64,000 bases of DNA from positions 12,335,350 to 12,399,349 of the forward strand of contig OX442416.1 of assembly GCA_949361645.1 (NCBI GenBank), in the 5' to 3' direction. Positions 11,990-23,591 of the stretch are shown one piece after another. The position numbers were made by a program, and so were the translations under genes. Origin of the DNA: Spongilla lacustris. Taxonomy: Eukaryota > Porifera > Demospongiae > Spongillida > Spongillidae. The notes under the pieces were generated by a model that did no database searches, was not told the DNA's origin, and worked only from the letters and a program-made list of their open reading frames with translations. The first letter of the stretch is position 1, and each line of letters begins with the position of its first letter.

Positions 11990-12964
11990 GAAGAAGGCAA
12001 ACTTATTATTCTATGTATAGACCATGTCATTTTCAATTGCTAATTTAGTCTGAACTCCTCTCCATCTTAGATTGAACTCTCCATCACTGAGACAAGCTGC
12101 TGTACACATTGCTGTATTAAAATTCATTATTTGTGCATGCTGATATGTTGTGTGGTTGATGTGTATGAATCTTAGCTAGGGGCGGGCCTGGGGTGAAATC
12201 AGTTGGGCATGGCCCGACCTTCGCGTTTGGTCCGGAAGTCGGGCCACCCCCAGCGAAACACCGGCACTATGTTACGATTTTGCGGACCAGGCGTGTAGAA
12301 GACATGCCGTATCGTACGCTGCTGGAGCAAATACACAAACGCGGACTGACCATCTATCTGAATTGGCGCGCCGTAGTTTCATTGGTTGTTGCGAGCTGTT
12401 ACGTCATATGAAATTATTTTTGGCCGCATGCGGAGTCACAATGTGTAATCATTACGTTTGCACATTTTTCAAGATCGTGAAATTGTTTTATTATTAATAC
12501 GTACAGTAATACGGTCCATAGACTATGTTTATTCACTAGGGCCAAAGGGCTTGAATAATCTGGCTACTTGGAAAATGTTCACAAAAATATTCTACATACA
12601 AATTTCTTCATTTTAAGTCTTGTTTTATGCGTATAACTCCCGCAACTTGTGCAAGGCATGCACAATTGGACGTAGCAGTACCTGGTGCAGGTGTTCTATC
12701 CCTTTACTATAGGGCAGATTTGATCTACTAAAAACCCCTTTTCATGATATAGATTTTGGTTTTGTAGTCAAATTTATATGAATTTGTTAATTACTGACCG
12801 CGCAAATCGCTTACTCGTTGCCATGACAATACATATTATAATGTAATCCATAATGATTGGTTGAACATCAGAAACATAAAATACAAACATCCATCATTAT
12901 AATCAGGAAAAATTAGCCATGAAACAATTGATTTTATAAGGTTTTATAGGTCTCAATCCATGTT
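11990..12964. other. Right interior of the composite element, no gene
   Basis: A GC-rich patch at 12180-12260 includes GGCCCGACCTTCGCGTTTGG; a similar sequence recurs at about 39187-39235, so it is a dispersed repeat. The rest is AT-rich and I see no coding sequence. Confidence 0.4.
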
Positions 12965-13072
12965 GTAGCTTGCCTTAACCACCCTGAGAGCACACAAGGG
13001 TTCGGCTAACTGGCCAGCTGGATCTTGCCAGGCAAGGTCAGGCTTACTATAGCCTGCCATACTAGTCCTGCC

Positions 13073-13420
13073 TCACCCCGGCTTCACTGGAGGCTGAGCC
13101 CACTGCCAACCTCCTGCTGGTATACGGTTCTTCTTTCCCCACTCTACAGCCAGGGGAATGCACTCCCACCCAAGTTCCGCACACTTCGGGCCATTCTTGG
13201 TCATTTTGACCACTTCTTTTTCTGCTGCCGAGTAACCCACAGTTGTGCTCGCTCCCAGAATCAAGCTTGCATTGAGCGGATTCACAACTGTGACATCACA
13301 GCCATTCACAGGCAGCAGATTTGCCAATGGACCACGATGGGACGAGGATATCAGTTGGGAATTAATGTGAATGGTCCATGCCACTTTCCTTCTCAAGCTC
13401 AGGAGAAAGCAGAGCCCGAC
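13073..13420 (-). pseudogene. Endonuclease-like domain fragment of a mobile element
   Basis: The minus strand reads HRGPLANLLPVNGCDVTVVN, PLNASLILGASTTVGYSA, KCAELGWECIPLAVE and then diverges. The arrangement D-V-T-V-x-x-P-L, a later K-C, and G-W-x-C-I-P-L-A-V-E is a pattern I recall from the C-terminal, probably PD-(D/E)XK-like domain of retroelement proteins in sponges and corals. That link is from memory and needs a profile search. The C-terminal part that should read ETYxxWGKEA is disrupted here, though it is present in the related fragments at 50215-50440 and 54811-55040. Confidence 0.5.
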
Positions 13421-13627
13421 TGAATACATTACTACTAAACACATGTTTAGTCTGACACAACATGTAGGATGTTGTGCCACTTTCGACGCATTTCTTTTAT
13501 TAGCCTACGTTGAATGTAAACACGGCACGGTACGACGATATAAATGAGATTAACATTGTACGACCAAGCCCTTGCTTAGAACGTCATAGTACGCCCCGAC
13601 AGATGCCGACTAATACCATCAAGTAAG

Positions 13628-13661
13628 CTCCCCCCCCCCCCCCCCCCCCCCCCCTCCGCCC
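13628..13661. repeat. C homopolymer tract
   Basis: More than 30 consecutive C residues followed by a short C-rich tail. Runs of this kind recur in the window next to or inside transposon ends. Confidence 0.95.
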
Positions 13662-14348
13662 CCACAAAAAAATGGCTCGTGCATGTTCAGTTAAACCGTT
13701 AACGAGCGTATCGTCGTAACCATTAATGTTTCAACATTCCTAGAATGAAATGGTGCTCTTAGACTAACAAGATTTTGCCACGGGGGGTGCAAAACTGATA
13801 GATCGCATGCATGCACAAAAAATTTGTTGTCATAACAACTTCACCGCTGCTAACTGTTGTTCAATGAGTCCAGCCAGCAGCAGGAGTGCTGCAATTAGCT
13901 ACATGTAACACATCACTTGTAGCGACGGTACAGCTTTTCACTGACAGCGAACCGCCTAGCCCAAACATCGTTCAGCAGCTGCCAACCATAGCAACGGCAA
14001 ATACACAACCTATACTTGCAAGAAGTGAAGCTCAGAAGATACCAAATTTGATTTTATTATCGTCTTCATGTACCTGTCCCACCTTTCTGGTATTATAGTC
14101 AAACGAATTGTGCCCTTGATATATTGTAGACACTTATATTATGAAATGATTGAGAGTCTCTACAAGCTTGAGCGTCAAAATGTTGACAATAACTTATACA
14201 ATCATTCATGTATAGAATGGTTGAGAAAGTTTGTCAATGCCTCGCATTGCTGCAAGGTAGCTGTATCAAAGCATTACTTCTTCTGATTCTGAACCATCTG
14301 TAATGCATTCAAAGGAAATCCGGCAATCTGCATGTCTAGAATTGTTGA

Positions 14349-14566
14349 CACTAGATGAAAAGTTGGATTTACAATGTATTTACTATCAATCAAATGTGGT
14401 GTAAATGTGTTGATAAATATGGTTATATGTGGCATTTCCGCTACAGTAAATGAGAGCTTCGTATTTACTATGGTTTGATGTCACATACACCATGTTTACT
14501 AACACTTTTATACCACCACATTTGAGTAATAGTAAATACATTGTAAATTCAATTTTTCATCTAGTG
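14349..14566. mobile_element. CACTA-type MITE with TGA target duplication
   Basis: The 218-bp element starts CACTAGATGAAAAGTTGGAT and ends with the near reverse complement CATCTAGTG. Arms of about 55 nt surround a short middle. TGA occurs immediately on both sides (14346-14348 and 14567-14569). CACTA termini with a 3-bp duplication are the signature of the CACTA (En/Spm) superfamily. It interrupts the region just upstream of the hAT fragment at 14580-14905. Confidence 0.8.
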
Positions 14567-14579
14567 TGAAGTATACCGT

Positions 14580-14905
14580 TAACCTTAGCTGAGCTTCTGG
14601 AGCTAGAAGTGCGAAGGAAATCAAAATACAGTGATGTCCCATATGAAAAATTACCTTTATCATCATTATTAGCATAAAAAGATGCTACAACTTGCTTGCA
14701 CTGTTCCAGTTACATCGTGAGAACGCCAGTGCTCTCAGACGTCTCAATAATTACATGAGATCATGCCTCAACGGGGAAAGAACGTCTGGCCAATCTTGCA
14801 TTGCTGCACATTCACTACGAACAGCAAGATCTATGTTTTAAAAGCGTTATTGACATGTTTGCATCGCTTCACCCAAGAGATGATGACCTAGAATGTATCT
14901 AATTC
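14580..14905 (+). pseudogene. hAT transposase C-terminal fragment (ZMYM1-like)
   Basis: Frames read in turn AELLELEVRRKSKYSDVPYE, LQLACTVPVTS, ENASALRRLNNYMRSCLNGE and ERLANLALLHIHYEQQDLCF, then a stop after DDDLECI. This is the dimerisation region typical of hAT transposases and ZMYM1-like domesticated relatives (P-V-T-S, S-x-x-R-L, E-R-L-x-x-L-A-L-L-H-I-H). At least two frameshifts (near 14725 and 14785) break it. Its own ends were not identified. Confidence 0.65.
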
Positions 14906-15426
14906 ACCGCGTTTATATAGTTTTTAAATGACATTGCATGCAGGCCGCGGGTTGGTGGGTATCTGCATGATTGTAGTGAAATTACAAAGGGACGATTATA
15001 TATGATTCAGTCCTGACCAGGGAGTAAAAACAACCTCCCGAATGTTTATTGCAGTATAATCTGCAAGATGCATATTCCAACTATAGTTCACATATATAAA
15101 CAACCTGTAACTTTTCATCTCTGCACTACATGCATGTAGAACTCAAGGGTACCCCATTCGTTCGCCATGGCAAACGAACGGGGTACCCTTGAGTCCACTG
15201 AACCATACTTTGCCCCCCCCCCCCCCCCCCCCCCCCCAACACAAAACCTGGCTACGGGCCTGATTATGCGATCGTTCAAACACGAGCCTTTTTTATTTTT
15301 TTGAGTGGAGGGGGGGGCTTACTTGTCGTACTCTACGGGAGTACGGTGCGAGTGAGAACATAGCCTTAATGACCAAAACGAAGCGAATAGCCCTGACTGG
15401 GAAAGCATTTTTAGCACCATAGCTAG
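14906..15426. other. Non-coding stretch with hairpin and C tract
   Basis: Contains the hairpin at 15141-15194 and a run of about 23-25 C residues at 15213-15238, then a G-rich patch at 15308-15320. No coding sequence seen. Confidence 0.5.
15141..15194. repeat. 54-nt hairpin
   Basis: The left arm ACTCAAGGGTACCCC and onward and the right arm GGGGTACCCTTGAGT pair over 27 nt with two mismatches around a CCATGG centre. Confidence 0.85.
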
Positions 15427-15742
15427 TGACACAGGAAAATCTGTCGCCCGGAAATTGTGTCGCGGCGACAGTTTTTCCTCAGGAAATTATGTCGCTCACA
15501 ATTAACGTAGCTACCGTATATCCTAAGGAAATACTGTCGCTCGACATGGATCGGTCCGAATATGACGTACATACACTACTGCTAGCATTGTGCTTTAACC
15601 AAACCTATATCCTCCTCTTTGTAATAAGAACGAAACATTGAGTATCAGTATTCATAAATGGTTGTATTCAGCAAAGAGAGCTGCTGCAATTGTTTGGCCC
15701 AAACACCATGCAGACTCTGTATCTTAGATCGCTTTCATGTAT

Positions 15743-17586
15743 CACTGTGCAAAAAGTTTGTTACACGATAGTGTATATTTATGCGTATATTTGAGGAATG
15801 CGCAAAATATAACCTGTGTAGTATATTTGAAGTGTACGACCGCGTATATTTGAGAATACGCAAGTGTCAAATACGTCACCGTTTATATAAGCACACCTTC
15901 AAAATATACGATAGTGTATTCTTAAGAGTATATTTGAATATGTACTGTAGTGAGTTATACTACTGCGTATATTTCATTCCATAAAATCCCACTGTTTACA
16001 TAAGTATACCACAGAATTAATTCATGAGTGGTCAGACCCGTACCCGGACCCACGTGAGGTAGGAAGGTGTGTAGGCATCGAAGTCTGGGAAGGAGTACTA
16101 CTTTGCTTCTATTAATGCTGCTGGACGTCAAAGGTTAGCTATATACATGTATGTCTACTTGGTGTACCCGTATATACGGCGGTAAATTTTGTGAGCGGTA
16201 GGCCGGGCCCATGGTGCATGGCTATGGCCTATGCTAACTCGCCAGTTGAGTTTGGTCATGATCACATCGGATCCCAGTAAATGCTACAATGGAAGCAGTA
16301 GAATGCCTACACAGTAGACCTCTATTCAGGGGCGGATGCAGGATTTTGGTGAGGGGGGGGTCCGACATGAATAATTGATGAGGGGGAGGGGGGCGCGCGA
16401 AGCGCGCGAAAATTTTTGAGGTGTGCATTCCTATTTTTCCACACATCCTACATACAGGGGGATTGTATGTACGCTACGTGTATTGACACGTGTAGTACGC
16501 TAATATACATTAATTATATTCATATACAGGTTCGAGGGGGGGGGGGGGGTCCGGACCCCCCGGACCCCCCCCCCCCCTGCATCCGCCCTTGCCTCTATTG
16601 GACCCCTGTACAAATGTTTGTGTAGTACGATACAAAAGTGCTCCAATTAGAAATGTGGTTAACTAACCGTGCATGTGATTTGTAGATTTTTGGCGGGCTA
16701 TTTCATGATCGTGTTGCTTTTGGTATGAACAGACAGAAGGACTGTAAGAATCGCGCTGAGATCAGGGTTTTGATCGTTAAATGGCAATAGTTCGTCTTTC
16801 CAGAGTGTATAAGTTACCGGTATTATGTGTTGCAGTTGCTAAAGAATGAATTCACCTTTCTCTATTTGCACTAGGTTGGCAAGTGTCCTATGTGTTCCCG
16901 TTCGGTTGAACAACCGAAATGATAGAACAACAGGCACAATGGAGCGCGATAAAAAAAGGTATAGGCCTATTCATTTGTTGTGTTTTGCTAAGGGTTTTTT
17001 TTAACTTGCAGACTCCGACCGGACGGTACGGTAAGTGTTTAACCCGCACTGTTCCATTGTTTTAAGTCAAACATCGGAGATAGGAGACAAGAAAGGTAAG
17101 CATATCACTTACCCGATAATGTATCTGTTGCTTTATTTATAGAATCATGTATAAACAGTACGAGGATATAATATGTGGTGAGTGAAATATTTTTTTTTAC
17201 GATATGAATTTATTGTTCGTATTCTGTACAGGTGCCTTGGATCGAATATATGCAGATTGCCGCCTCGGACTGTTAGTTTGTTGTTTTGTTGTACACGTGC
17301 AAAATGATTAAAAAATTTAAATCTACTAAACTGGATCCGGAACGAGGGGTGGGAGTGGTAGGAGGATAACATACGGAATATGAAGCACTTAGTATACGGT
17401 GACCGACAACGTAGCTACAAAGTGAATTCAACGGTTTGCTAAGCAACCACAAATGTCGCGTGATCGGTTATATTTGAATATACGCACCTGCGTATATGGT
17501 TCTATACGCTGGTGTGTATATTTAAGGTGTATATTCAAATATACGCTATAGAATACGCTATCGTATAACAAAATTTTTGCACAGTG
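15743..17586. mobile_element. CACTG-ended element with subterminal repeats (CACTA-like)
   Basis: Ends CACTGTGCAAAAAGTTTGTT and, in reverse complement, CACTGTGCAAAAATTTTGTT. TAT lies immediately outside each end (15740-15742 and 17587-17589). Many short subterminal copies of GCGTATATTTGA occur in both orientations near each end (15780-15990 and 17460-17560). A 3-bp duplication plus subterminal repeats fits CACTA transposons, though the fifth base is G and not A. No transposase is seen in the interior, which holds a hAT-like MITE. Confidence 0.6.
16327..16591. mobile_element. hAT-like MITE with perfect 8-bp duplication CCTCTATT
   Basis: Ends CAGGGGCGGATGCAGG and CCTGCATCCGCCCTTG. The octamer CCTCTATT precedes (16319-16326) and follows (16592-16599). 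An 8-bp duplication with CAGGG-type ends is the hAT signature. Long G and C tracts lie just inside each end. Ends of related sequence occur at 38795-38818 and 57465-57482. Confidence 0.85.
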
Positions 17587-17669
17587 TATACTGTTCCATA
17601 CTCTCATCAAAGGAGGAAAACACATGCAGGATTCAGTCATAGATTTATGTGCATGTAGTTATAAATAGA

Positions 17670-18500
17670 CACAGTTCTTGATGAAGCGTTAACTCTTGAC
17701 TCAGATCCTGTTACAATACGTGCATCACAGTTTCCATCAGCTGCAATTCTCTTTTTTGCTGCAGCATACCGGGCTCTTATCATTTTATTTCAAGATTGCA
17801 GTTCGTCTCATAAGATTCTGGATACATGCTTGATTTCATACTGAATTCAATGGGCAAATGAACATGTCTGCCGTATACCAAAAAGGGGGGAGGGGGGTCG
17901 TGAATATTTGGTTGAATCTTGAATAGAAAAACTATATGAAAAAGGTATATACATGCAACATCAAGATATTGATCAGTCTCAATTTCTTTGCTGTAACTGA
18001 TGCTAAAGTGTTTGGTTGAACCACTCATACAAACCACTACTCTGAGGTAACCTAGAGGTAACAAACACGTACATGTAAATGCTGCTGCTGTGAATAATTA
18101 AGGTACATTAATTCTCGACCTTGATGTGTTATCTTATAAAACCTTGCAACATCAAACAGTGTAACAGAAACTCATGCAGCAACTCTGATGGCAGGGGCTT
18201 AGGGCTGTTGTGGTAAAGGACCAATCAAATCAACATCTATATGCATGGTGGGCCATATACTTCACCCCTTACATGCAGAACTTGGGTGGAGCTCTGCTTA
18301 TGTCGTTTCAAATTTTCTACGTACATGTACATATGCATCAGCACGTAAATACATGTTTGCTCTTTGGCACTTGTCACACGTTTGCAGAATTCTTTCACGT
18401 CAGCTACCATTCCACGCCTAAAACCTCTCCGATATTTTGGACAGCGTCTTATCTTGTCCAAAGTCACCACCATTAAGTTCAGCGCAATGATATCCTTCAA
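17670..18500 (-). pseudogene. Integrase and OTU-like remnants of TGTCA-1
   Basis: Reading the minus strand from right to left: 18500-18350 gives LDKIRRCPKYRRGFRRGMVA and DVKEFCKRVTSAKEQT, the zinc-binding region that precedes gypsy-type integrase cores, with its C-x-x-C cysteines degraded. 18202-18237 gives DVDLIGPLPQQP, the segment holding the first catalytic Asp of the DDE core. 17670-17790 gives KKRIAADGNC (17727-17738 encodes DGNC) followed by IVTGSES, matching the catalytic-Cys motif of OTU proteases as they appear in TGTCA-3. The pieces are in the same order as in TGTCA-3 but are separated by stops and shifts. Confidence 0.6.
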
Positions 18501-18864
18501 GAACGTTTATTCCTTCTGTCACAACCTATAACATATCATCATGCAGATAATCCGAAGTACGTGTAGTTTCACTCCACCTTCGTTATCGTGAAGTACGTCA
18601 CGACATAATTATCTCTTCTTCGAAAACAGTCTCTTTCGTTAAGAGGAGGATATAGGTTTGGTTACAGCAGAAAGCTAGCAGTAGTGTACGTCGTATTTGG
18701 AACGATCCATGTCGAGCAACAGTATTTTCTGACGACAGAACTTCCTTATAGGATATACGGTCGCTACACACTGCATGTACGTTAATTGTGAGCAACATAA
18801 TTTCCTGAGGAAAAACTGTCGCCGCGACACAATTTCCGGGCGACATGCAGATTTTCCTGTGACA

Positions 18865-19159
18865 CCGGGCGTACCTTACGCACATTGGTCCGGTTCAGGT
18901 TTGGCTGCAAAATATGATACACGATGTACATGTGTATAATGACCTTACATATATAAATGACGTTTCTTCACCATGCATGCATGCATGCATGCCGATATCT
19001 GTTAGGATCGATACGTGGATTTGCACCTACATGCAGAAGTGCTTTAAATTGTATGCAATCGTCAAAATTATTTGTAATCATTACAACAAACTGGTATCGA
19101 AGAGAATTTGTACCCGGATCACTTTTTGCAGAGGCGGATCACGTTTTGCAGCCGGCCAG
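18865..19159. other. Spacer between two Ginger-like elements
   Basis: About 295 bp without a recognised gene. It includes a CATG/GCATGC-rich patch at 18970-18995 and the CCGG flanks of the two elements. Confidence 0.4.
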
Positions 19160-19319
19160 TGTCAGAGGCATAAATGACTCCCAGGCATAAATGACTCCCC
19201 CGGTCATTTACGCCTAAGGTGTAAATGACTCCTCCTAGGCAAATATGACTCCCCACGTGAATTCCATAAGCCACGTATACCTGTTGAAGTGAGAAAGCTC
19301 GCTCGCATGGATATTAGTG

Positions 19320-20947
19320 TTGGGATTACTGTGTAAGAATCAATATCCTAATGGCATTTCCAAGGGAGATAAGGCCAATCTAAGGCGCAAATGCAAAAAC
19401 GTCAAGTTCGACTGTGGAGTGCTCTATTTCAAAAGAGTAGAGAAAGGAAAAGGTGAGGAGGATGGGTGGAAGATTTGTTGTAGAACCGAAAACGAAAAAA
19501 GACGCATTCTCGAGTCATGTCATGCTGGGAATGATTTATTCAGTACGATAATTGTATACCTGTATGTGTACACGTGTAGGAAGCAACTTAGGCAGAGATA
19601 AAACCATTCAAAAAATATATGATAATCCAGTCGTTTCTTCTGGAAAAACAAATGACGATATTAGAATATTTGTACAACACAATGCTAAATTTCCAAAGTC
19701 CAATGCTAAGATTCATCCTATTGTTCCTATAATATAAATCTCAACACATATTCTACCAATACGTTGGTATCTACCTCATTGGTCTTTTGCCAACCACCTC
19801 AAAGGGTACTAAGTACATCTGGTCACATTAATAGATTATTTTCAGCAAGTGGCCTGAAGCAGCATCACTGAAGGATAAGACTGCAGCAAGTATAGCACTC
19901 TTCTTGTTTGAAACTTTTTGCAGGTATGTGAATGATTTGGGAAAATAATACATGGAAGATTGCATGCATCATGTATTAGATTTGGGTGCTATGAAGTTAT
20001 CATTATGGACCAAGGCAGAGAATCTGTTCATAAAGTTAAAGAGGAGCTCTTTTATCTAACTCAGTCACACCCATCGTAACATTTCTTCAGCATACCACCC
20101 TCCGACAAATGGCTTAACTGAAGCAAGTCTTATTAAAGCTGTGAACAGCAGCCAAGATGACTGGGATGAACATCTCTCAGTTGTCCTATTTGCTTATCAA
20201 ACCGGCGTACAAAAGGCCACAAAGCTTACTCCTTTTGAAATCATATCCTTTGGTCTTACCTTCGAAGCCCTAACTATGTATGCACTACTGTCACTACCCC
20301 ATCACCACCCCATCACTACCCATCACCACCCCATCACTATCACAACCCCATCACTATCACAACCCCATTACTATCCTTCCACGACCGTCATATCACTTTT
20401 TACCAACGATCATTTGCCCTTACCTTCGAAGCCCTAACTACGTAGCCTTGCACTACCATCACTACCCCATCACCACCCCATCACCACCCCATCACCACCC
20501 GTATGCAGGTACGTTACTTTTGTTTCATGAGCTACCATGTGCTTTTATACAGAAAGAAGCCACCCAAAGCGATGTTCTAACTGTTAGAGCAATGCCTGTT
20601 CAACTGTAGACTGGAGGAGTGGACTGTGGGTTATTTGCCATTGCTTTTGTTTATACTAGGGGAGGTGACATTTGAAAAAAAAATCTTCATCTACATTTGG
20701 TGCACTGTTTTGAGCAGAACTGCCAAGAATCATTTTCTTCACTCCACAGAACCTTTGCAGTAAAATGGAACAAAACGAGTGTTTCAGGGTACATTTGATG
20801 TGCACATGTAGGCTGCCAGAATCATCTGATTACTATGTAATACAGTGTGATCAATGCCAACAGTGGTATCATTTCCGCTGCATGAACCTTCAGCAAAAAG
20901 TGTTCCTGCATCATGGTTGTGCATTAATTGTTAATCTGTATAAGTAG
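19320..20947 (+). pseudogene. Integrase, Ulp1-like protease and PHD finger of TGTCA-2
   Basis: In order: GISKGDKANLRRKCKN to ENEKRRILESCHAGN (19340-19528, N-terminal and zinc-binding region); LGRDKTIQKI and KSNAKIHPIVP (19585-19735, zinc Cys lost); VGIYLIGLLPTTSKGTKYI (19769 on), where Tyr replaces the first catalytic Asp of the usual GIDLIGPLP; SKWPEAASLKDKTAAS; then, after a likely intron near 19925-19975, IIMDQGRE (second Asp kept) and NGLTE (Glu kept), VLFAYQTGVQKATKLTPFEI. Further on, TGGVDCGLFAIAFVYTR (about 20612) matches the catalytic-Cys region of Ulp1/SUMO proteases, preceded by a TAG where Gln is expected. Finally CTCRLPESSDYYVIQCDQCQ with WYHFRC (20800-20890) is a PHD finger whose last W-x-C-x-x-C is reached only after a frameshift. 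Multiple breaks make it non-functional. Confidence 0.75.
20256..20510 (+). repeat. CATCACCACCC simple repeat inserted in the transposon ORF
   Basis: Variable copies of CATCACCACCC/CATCACTATC. The unit CTTACCTTCGAAGCCCTAAC appears twice (20256 and 20421), so a larger tandem duplication is also present. It falls between the integrase and Ulp1-like parts. Confidence 0.85.
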
Positions 20948-21146
20948 CAAACAGACTGTGATATTATTTGTCTTTGTTAGTGTTCGCACACATAAATACC
21001 TTTTATTTGCTATCTCTGTCCAGAAATTATGTCCATGATGATGGAAAAACCAACGGGGAGTTATTTATATCTAACGCTATAACCACTTCTCAAAGCGGGA
21101 GTCAATTTTGTCTAGGCAGATAACAGGAGAATCATATACGCATGTA

Positions 21147-22100
21147 GGGGAGGAGTGGGTTAGTTGAGCCACTTTTTAAGTTTAGGTTTATACTGCCTCT
21201 GAGTTTTGGTATTAAGCAGAGGTTAATAGTCTGATGTAAAGGGGCATCACTTGGGTACATGTTGTAGGAATGTTAGAGACTGGGGATGTACGTGAGAAAA
21301 AGGACATTATTAAAAATCAACAGGTGTCAAATGGCACAACTAACCCACCCAAGTGGGTTAGTTGTGCCAGGTACATGGGTCAGTTGAGTCATATGCTGCC
21401 TTAGGCAAAAGTTAGTTGCATGGCACAATAATTGCTAACATAAGTAGGCCTAGGCCTTACATTATCATATCAATGATCAAAGCAAATTCATACACTAATG
21501 CAGGACACTTTTTCAATGAGAGCACTTGAAATTGATTGGCAAGTGTTTTTAACGTGATCCACAATTCATTTTTCCTTTTAGAAATAGAAACAGAATGCAT
21601 CTGAGATTGCTGAATAACCATATAAGCTTAGCTCACTATTTCTGTTATGTAAATCATTTTAATGCCATACAATTGCAGCTAAAGCGTATGTCTCAACTAA
21701 CACCCCTTGCAAATGGCTCAACTAACCCCACTACTAACTTTTCCTGTAACTAGCTAAGTTGTATAAAAAGGAAGCAAAGTATATAGAATTCATTATAAAC
21801 ATAAATATAGCTGCATGCATGCACTTTCAAACACCCAAGACTGAAACAAGAATATAGTCATTGTGTAGAAATTATGAAGGCACAAACCATAAAAACAGAA
21901 TTTCACTCTGATCATCAAAATTCTTATTTTTGAATTTCACATTCTGATGAATACTAGAACAAAATCCTAAAGTAGGACAAAAAGCTAGTCTTAACACTTA
22001 ATGTCATTATATGTTAGCATAATTCAATTATGTTTCTTCATGGAGCCAAAACAGGGGGTGGCTCAACTAACCCAGTGGTTCAACTAACCCACTCCTCCCC
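21147..22100. mobile_element. TA-flanked element, GTTAGTTGAGCC family, copy A
   Basis: Ends GGGGAGGAGTGGGTTAGTTG and the reverse complement, with TA on each side. The GTTAGTTG(A/T)GCC motif recurs inside in both orientations (21358-21390, 22050-22095). Related copies lie at 50706-51372 and 54522-55764. No ORF. It is nested in TGTCA-2. Confidence 0.8.
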
Positions 22101-22261
22101 TACGCCTTGGCAAGATTGACTGGGGAGTTAATTACGTCTAAGGCTATAATAACTCCGGGGAGTCACTTTTATCAGGGGGGAGTCATATATGCCTAGGCGC
22201 GAATGACTGGGGAGTCAAAATTTAGGGGAGTCATTGACGACTATGACACCGGATCAATTAT

Positions 22262-22796
22262 TGCAACGAGGGTATACCGTATACGGTCCGGGGCAATGTT
22301 CGGTCCGGGGGACCGTATACCCTTAGGGAATACGGTCCCCCCCGGACCCAAATCCCTAGGGAATACGGTCCGTCTAAAATATTGTACATCCAGGGAATAC
22401 AGTCCGGGGGAGGAGGCGGACTCAATTCCCTGACAGAATTGAATTTTGATTTTGATTGAACCAATGCAATGCACCGCACTTTTAAACCCCATTTGTACCC
22501 CACTTATACCCCCCATCGATAATTTTCATTAATCCGGATCAGGGACTATTTTTGCTTGAGCTAATTTCACTGGGCAACAACAAAAAAGAACCGGAGATGA
22601 AGGGCGCCGAAGGCGCGCGCGCAAGACGACCGGAGGGAGTGGCCCCCCTACTAGGAGCGAAGCTCCGCCTACGCAGGTAAGCTTGAGGGGGGGGGGGGGG
22701 GGGCTGTATTCCCTAGGGAATTGAGTCCGGTTACTTGATTTTGTACAACCAGGGAACTCGTTCCGGGGGACCATATTCCCTGTCAACTTGTAATGA
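22262..22796. repeat. Foldback repeat with CCCTAGGGAATACGGTCC units
   Basis: The left part (22270-22420) has repeated GGGAATACGGTCC / GGACCGTATACCC in both orientations. The right part (22700-22790) carries the inverted version. A GC-rich patch (22600-22680) and a G run (22688-22705) lie between. A partial copy is at 27448-27610. Exact ends are not clear. Confidence 0.6.
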
Positions 22797-23591
22797 ACTG
22801 TCCTCATCGTCATCCATCCACCCTCTCCACTGGTACCCAGCGACCTGAGCTGCAACTCGTTCTGGACGCTTCATAGGTTGACCAGAATCTACAATATGTG
22901 ACTTAGAATGCTGAAATCATTATCTTCATATCTAGTGGTCTTAGTATTCAAGTTGAGTTCCATTGGGTATAGTTTCTGTACAGGTCGCCTTAAAATGGTA
23001 GTTCCCCCACCTGACTGTACAGGAGGGTGGGGGGGGGGGGGGGGGGGGGGGGGGGGACACAATCCTCTAGGACACCGGTCTCTCTTTTTTCAGCTTTACA
23101 GTGTTTGCACATGTGTTGAAGCGCAGTCCTTTGATTTAAAGTTACTAAAACTTGCCCACCAGCGAAGCAGATGTCACACATTAAGTGGAGACTACTCAAC
23201 AGCGAAATAGGATGGTATAGAGACCTTTCATCGCGCGACTCAATCAAATTCACAGTTAATTAGCCACCATACTAGTATTATAGCTCGGGTCTCGTACTTT
23301 CGCCGAGCACCAACATGGCGCTCCGTGTCATGTACCCATGAAAGATCTCTATAGCAACCCGCGAAGCAAATAAGCGACGATTCCCAGGGTGTGTACGTAC
23401 TCCGATATCGGCACGTGCGCACTAATGTGGCAGTGTGATCGATACATAGCCGTATTTCGGTGTCTATAAATAAAAAAATACTGGCATTTTGCGCAATTTT
23501 TTTAAAAAGTGCCTATAAATGCCGAAATTCCGGTGGAATTTTTTCAACAGGCCTAATGCTTGGACCAAAAAAAAAAAACAAACAAACAAAC
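22797..23591. other. Non-coding stretch with a long G tract
   Basis: Holds a run of G residues at about 23024-23056. The sequence 23210-23450 is GC-richer but contains no frame I trust. Confidence 0.5.

Larger units (their letters stand above)
10075..13493. mobile_element. Composite element with two nested pairs of inverted ends
   Basis: Outer arms GAAATGCGTCGAAAGTGGCA (about 10075-10145) and its reverse complement (about 13440-13493) include the palindromic block ACTAAACACATGTTTAGTCT. Inside, a second pair, CAGGGTGGTTAAGGCAAGCT (10177-10200) and its complement (12965-12987), bounds a 2.8-kb interior. The interior holds a 46-bp palindrome, a long minisatellite and no recognised transposase. 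The only coding relic is between the inner and outer right arms (13073-13420). No convincing target duplication was found for either pair. Confidence 0.6.
15427..18864. mobile_element. Ginger-like DNA transposon TGTCA-1 (decayed, interrupted)
   Basis: The right end reads AGATTTTCCTGTGACA followed by CCGG (18865-18868). The left end reads TGACACAGGAAAATCTGTCG. Inverted arms of about 210-265 bp (15427-15640 and 18600-18864) share CGCCCGGAAATTGTGTCGCG. The interior carries, on the minus strand, remnants of an integrase and an OTU-like motif. The left flank CTAG does not match the right flank CCGG, so the left base or flank has changed or the end is misplaced. It is interrupted by a CACTG-ended element at 15743-17586. 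Confidence 0.65.
19160..22248 (+). mobile_element. Ginger-like DNA transposon TGTCA-2
   Basis: The left end is TGTCAGAGGCATAAATGACT and the right end is complementary in type (…CTATGACA). It is flanked by CCAG (19156-19159) and CCGG (22249-22252), a 4-bp duplication with one difference. Both ends carry repeated subterminal copies of AAATGACTCCCC / GGGGAGTCATTT (19170-19255 and 22135-22235). The plus strand carries integrase, Ulp1-like and PHD remnants. A TA-flanked element (21147-22100) is nested near the right end. TGTNR ends, a 4-bp duplication and a gypsy-type integrase are the recorded features of Ginger elements. Confidence 0.75.

Noticed and set aside
10906..12043. Long plus-strand frames of 352 and 255 codons
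   Set aside because: They cross the CA/CT-rich minisatellite and encode only HTHSTHTPSHPL repeats in two overlapping frames.
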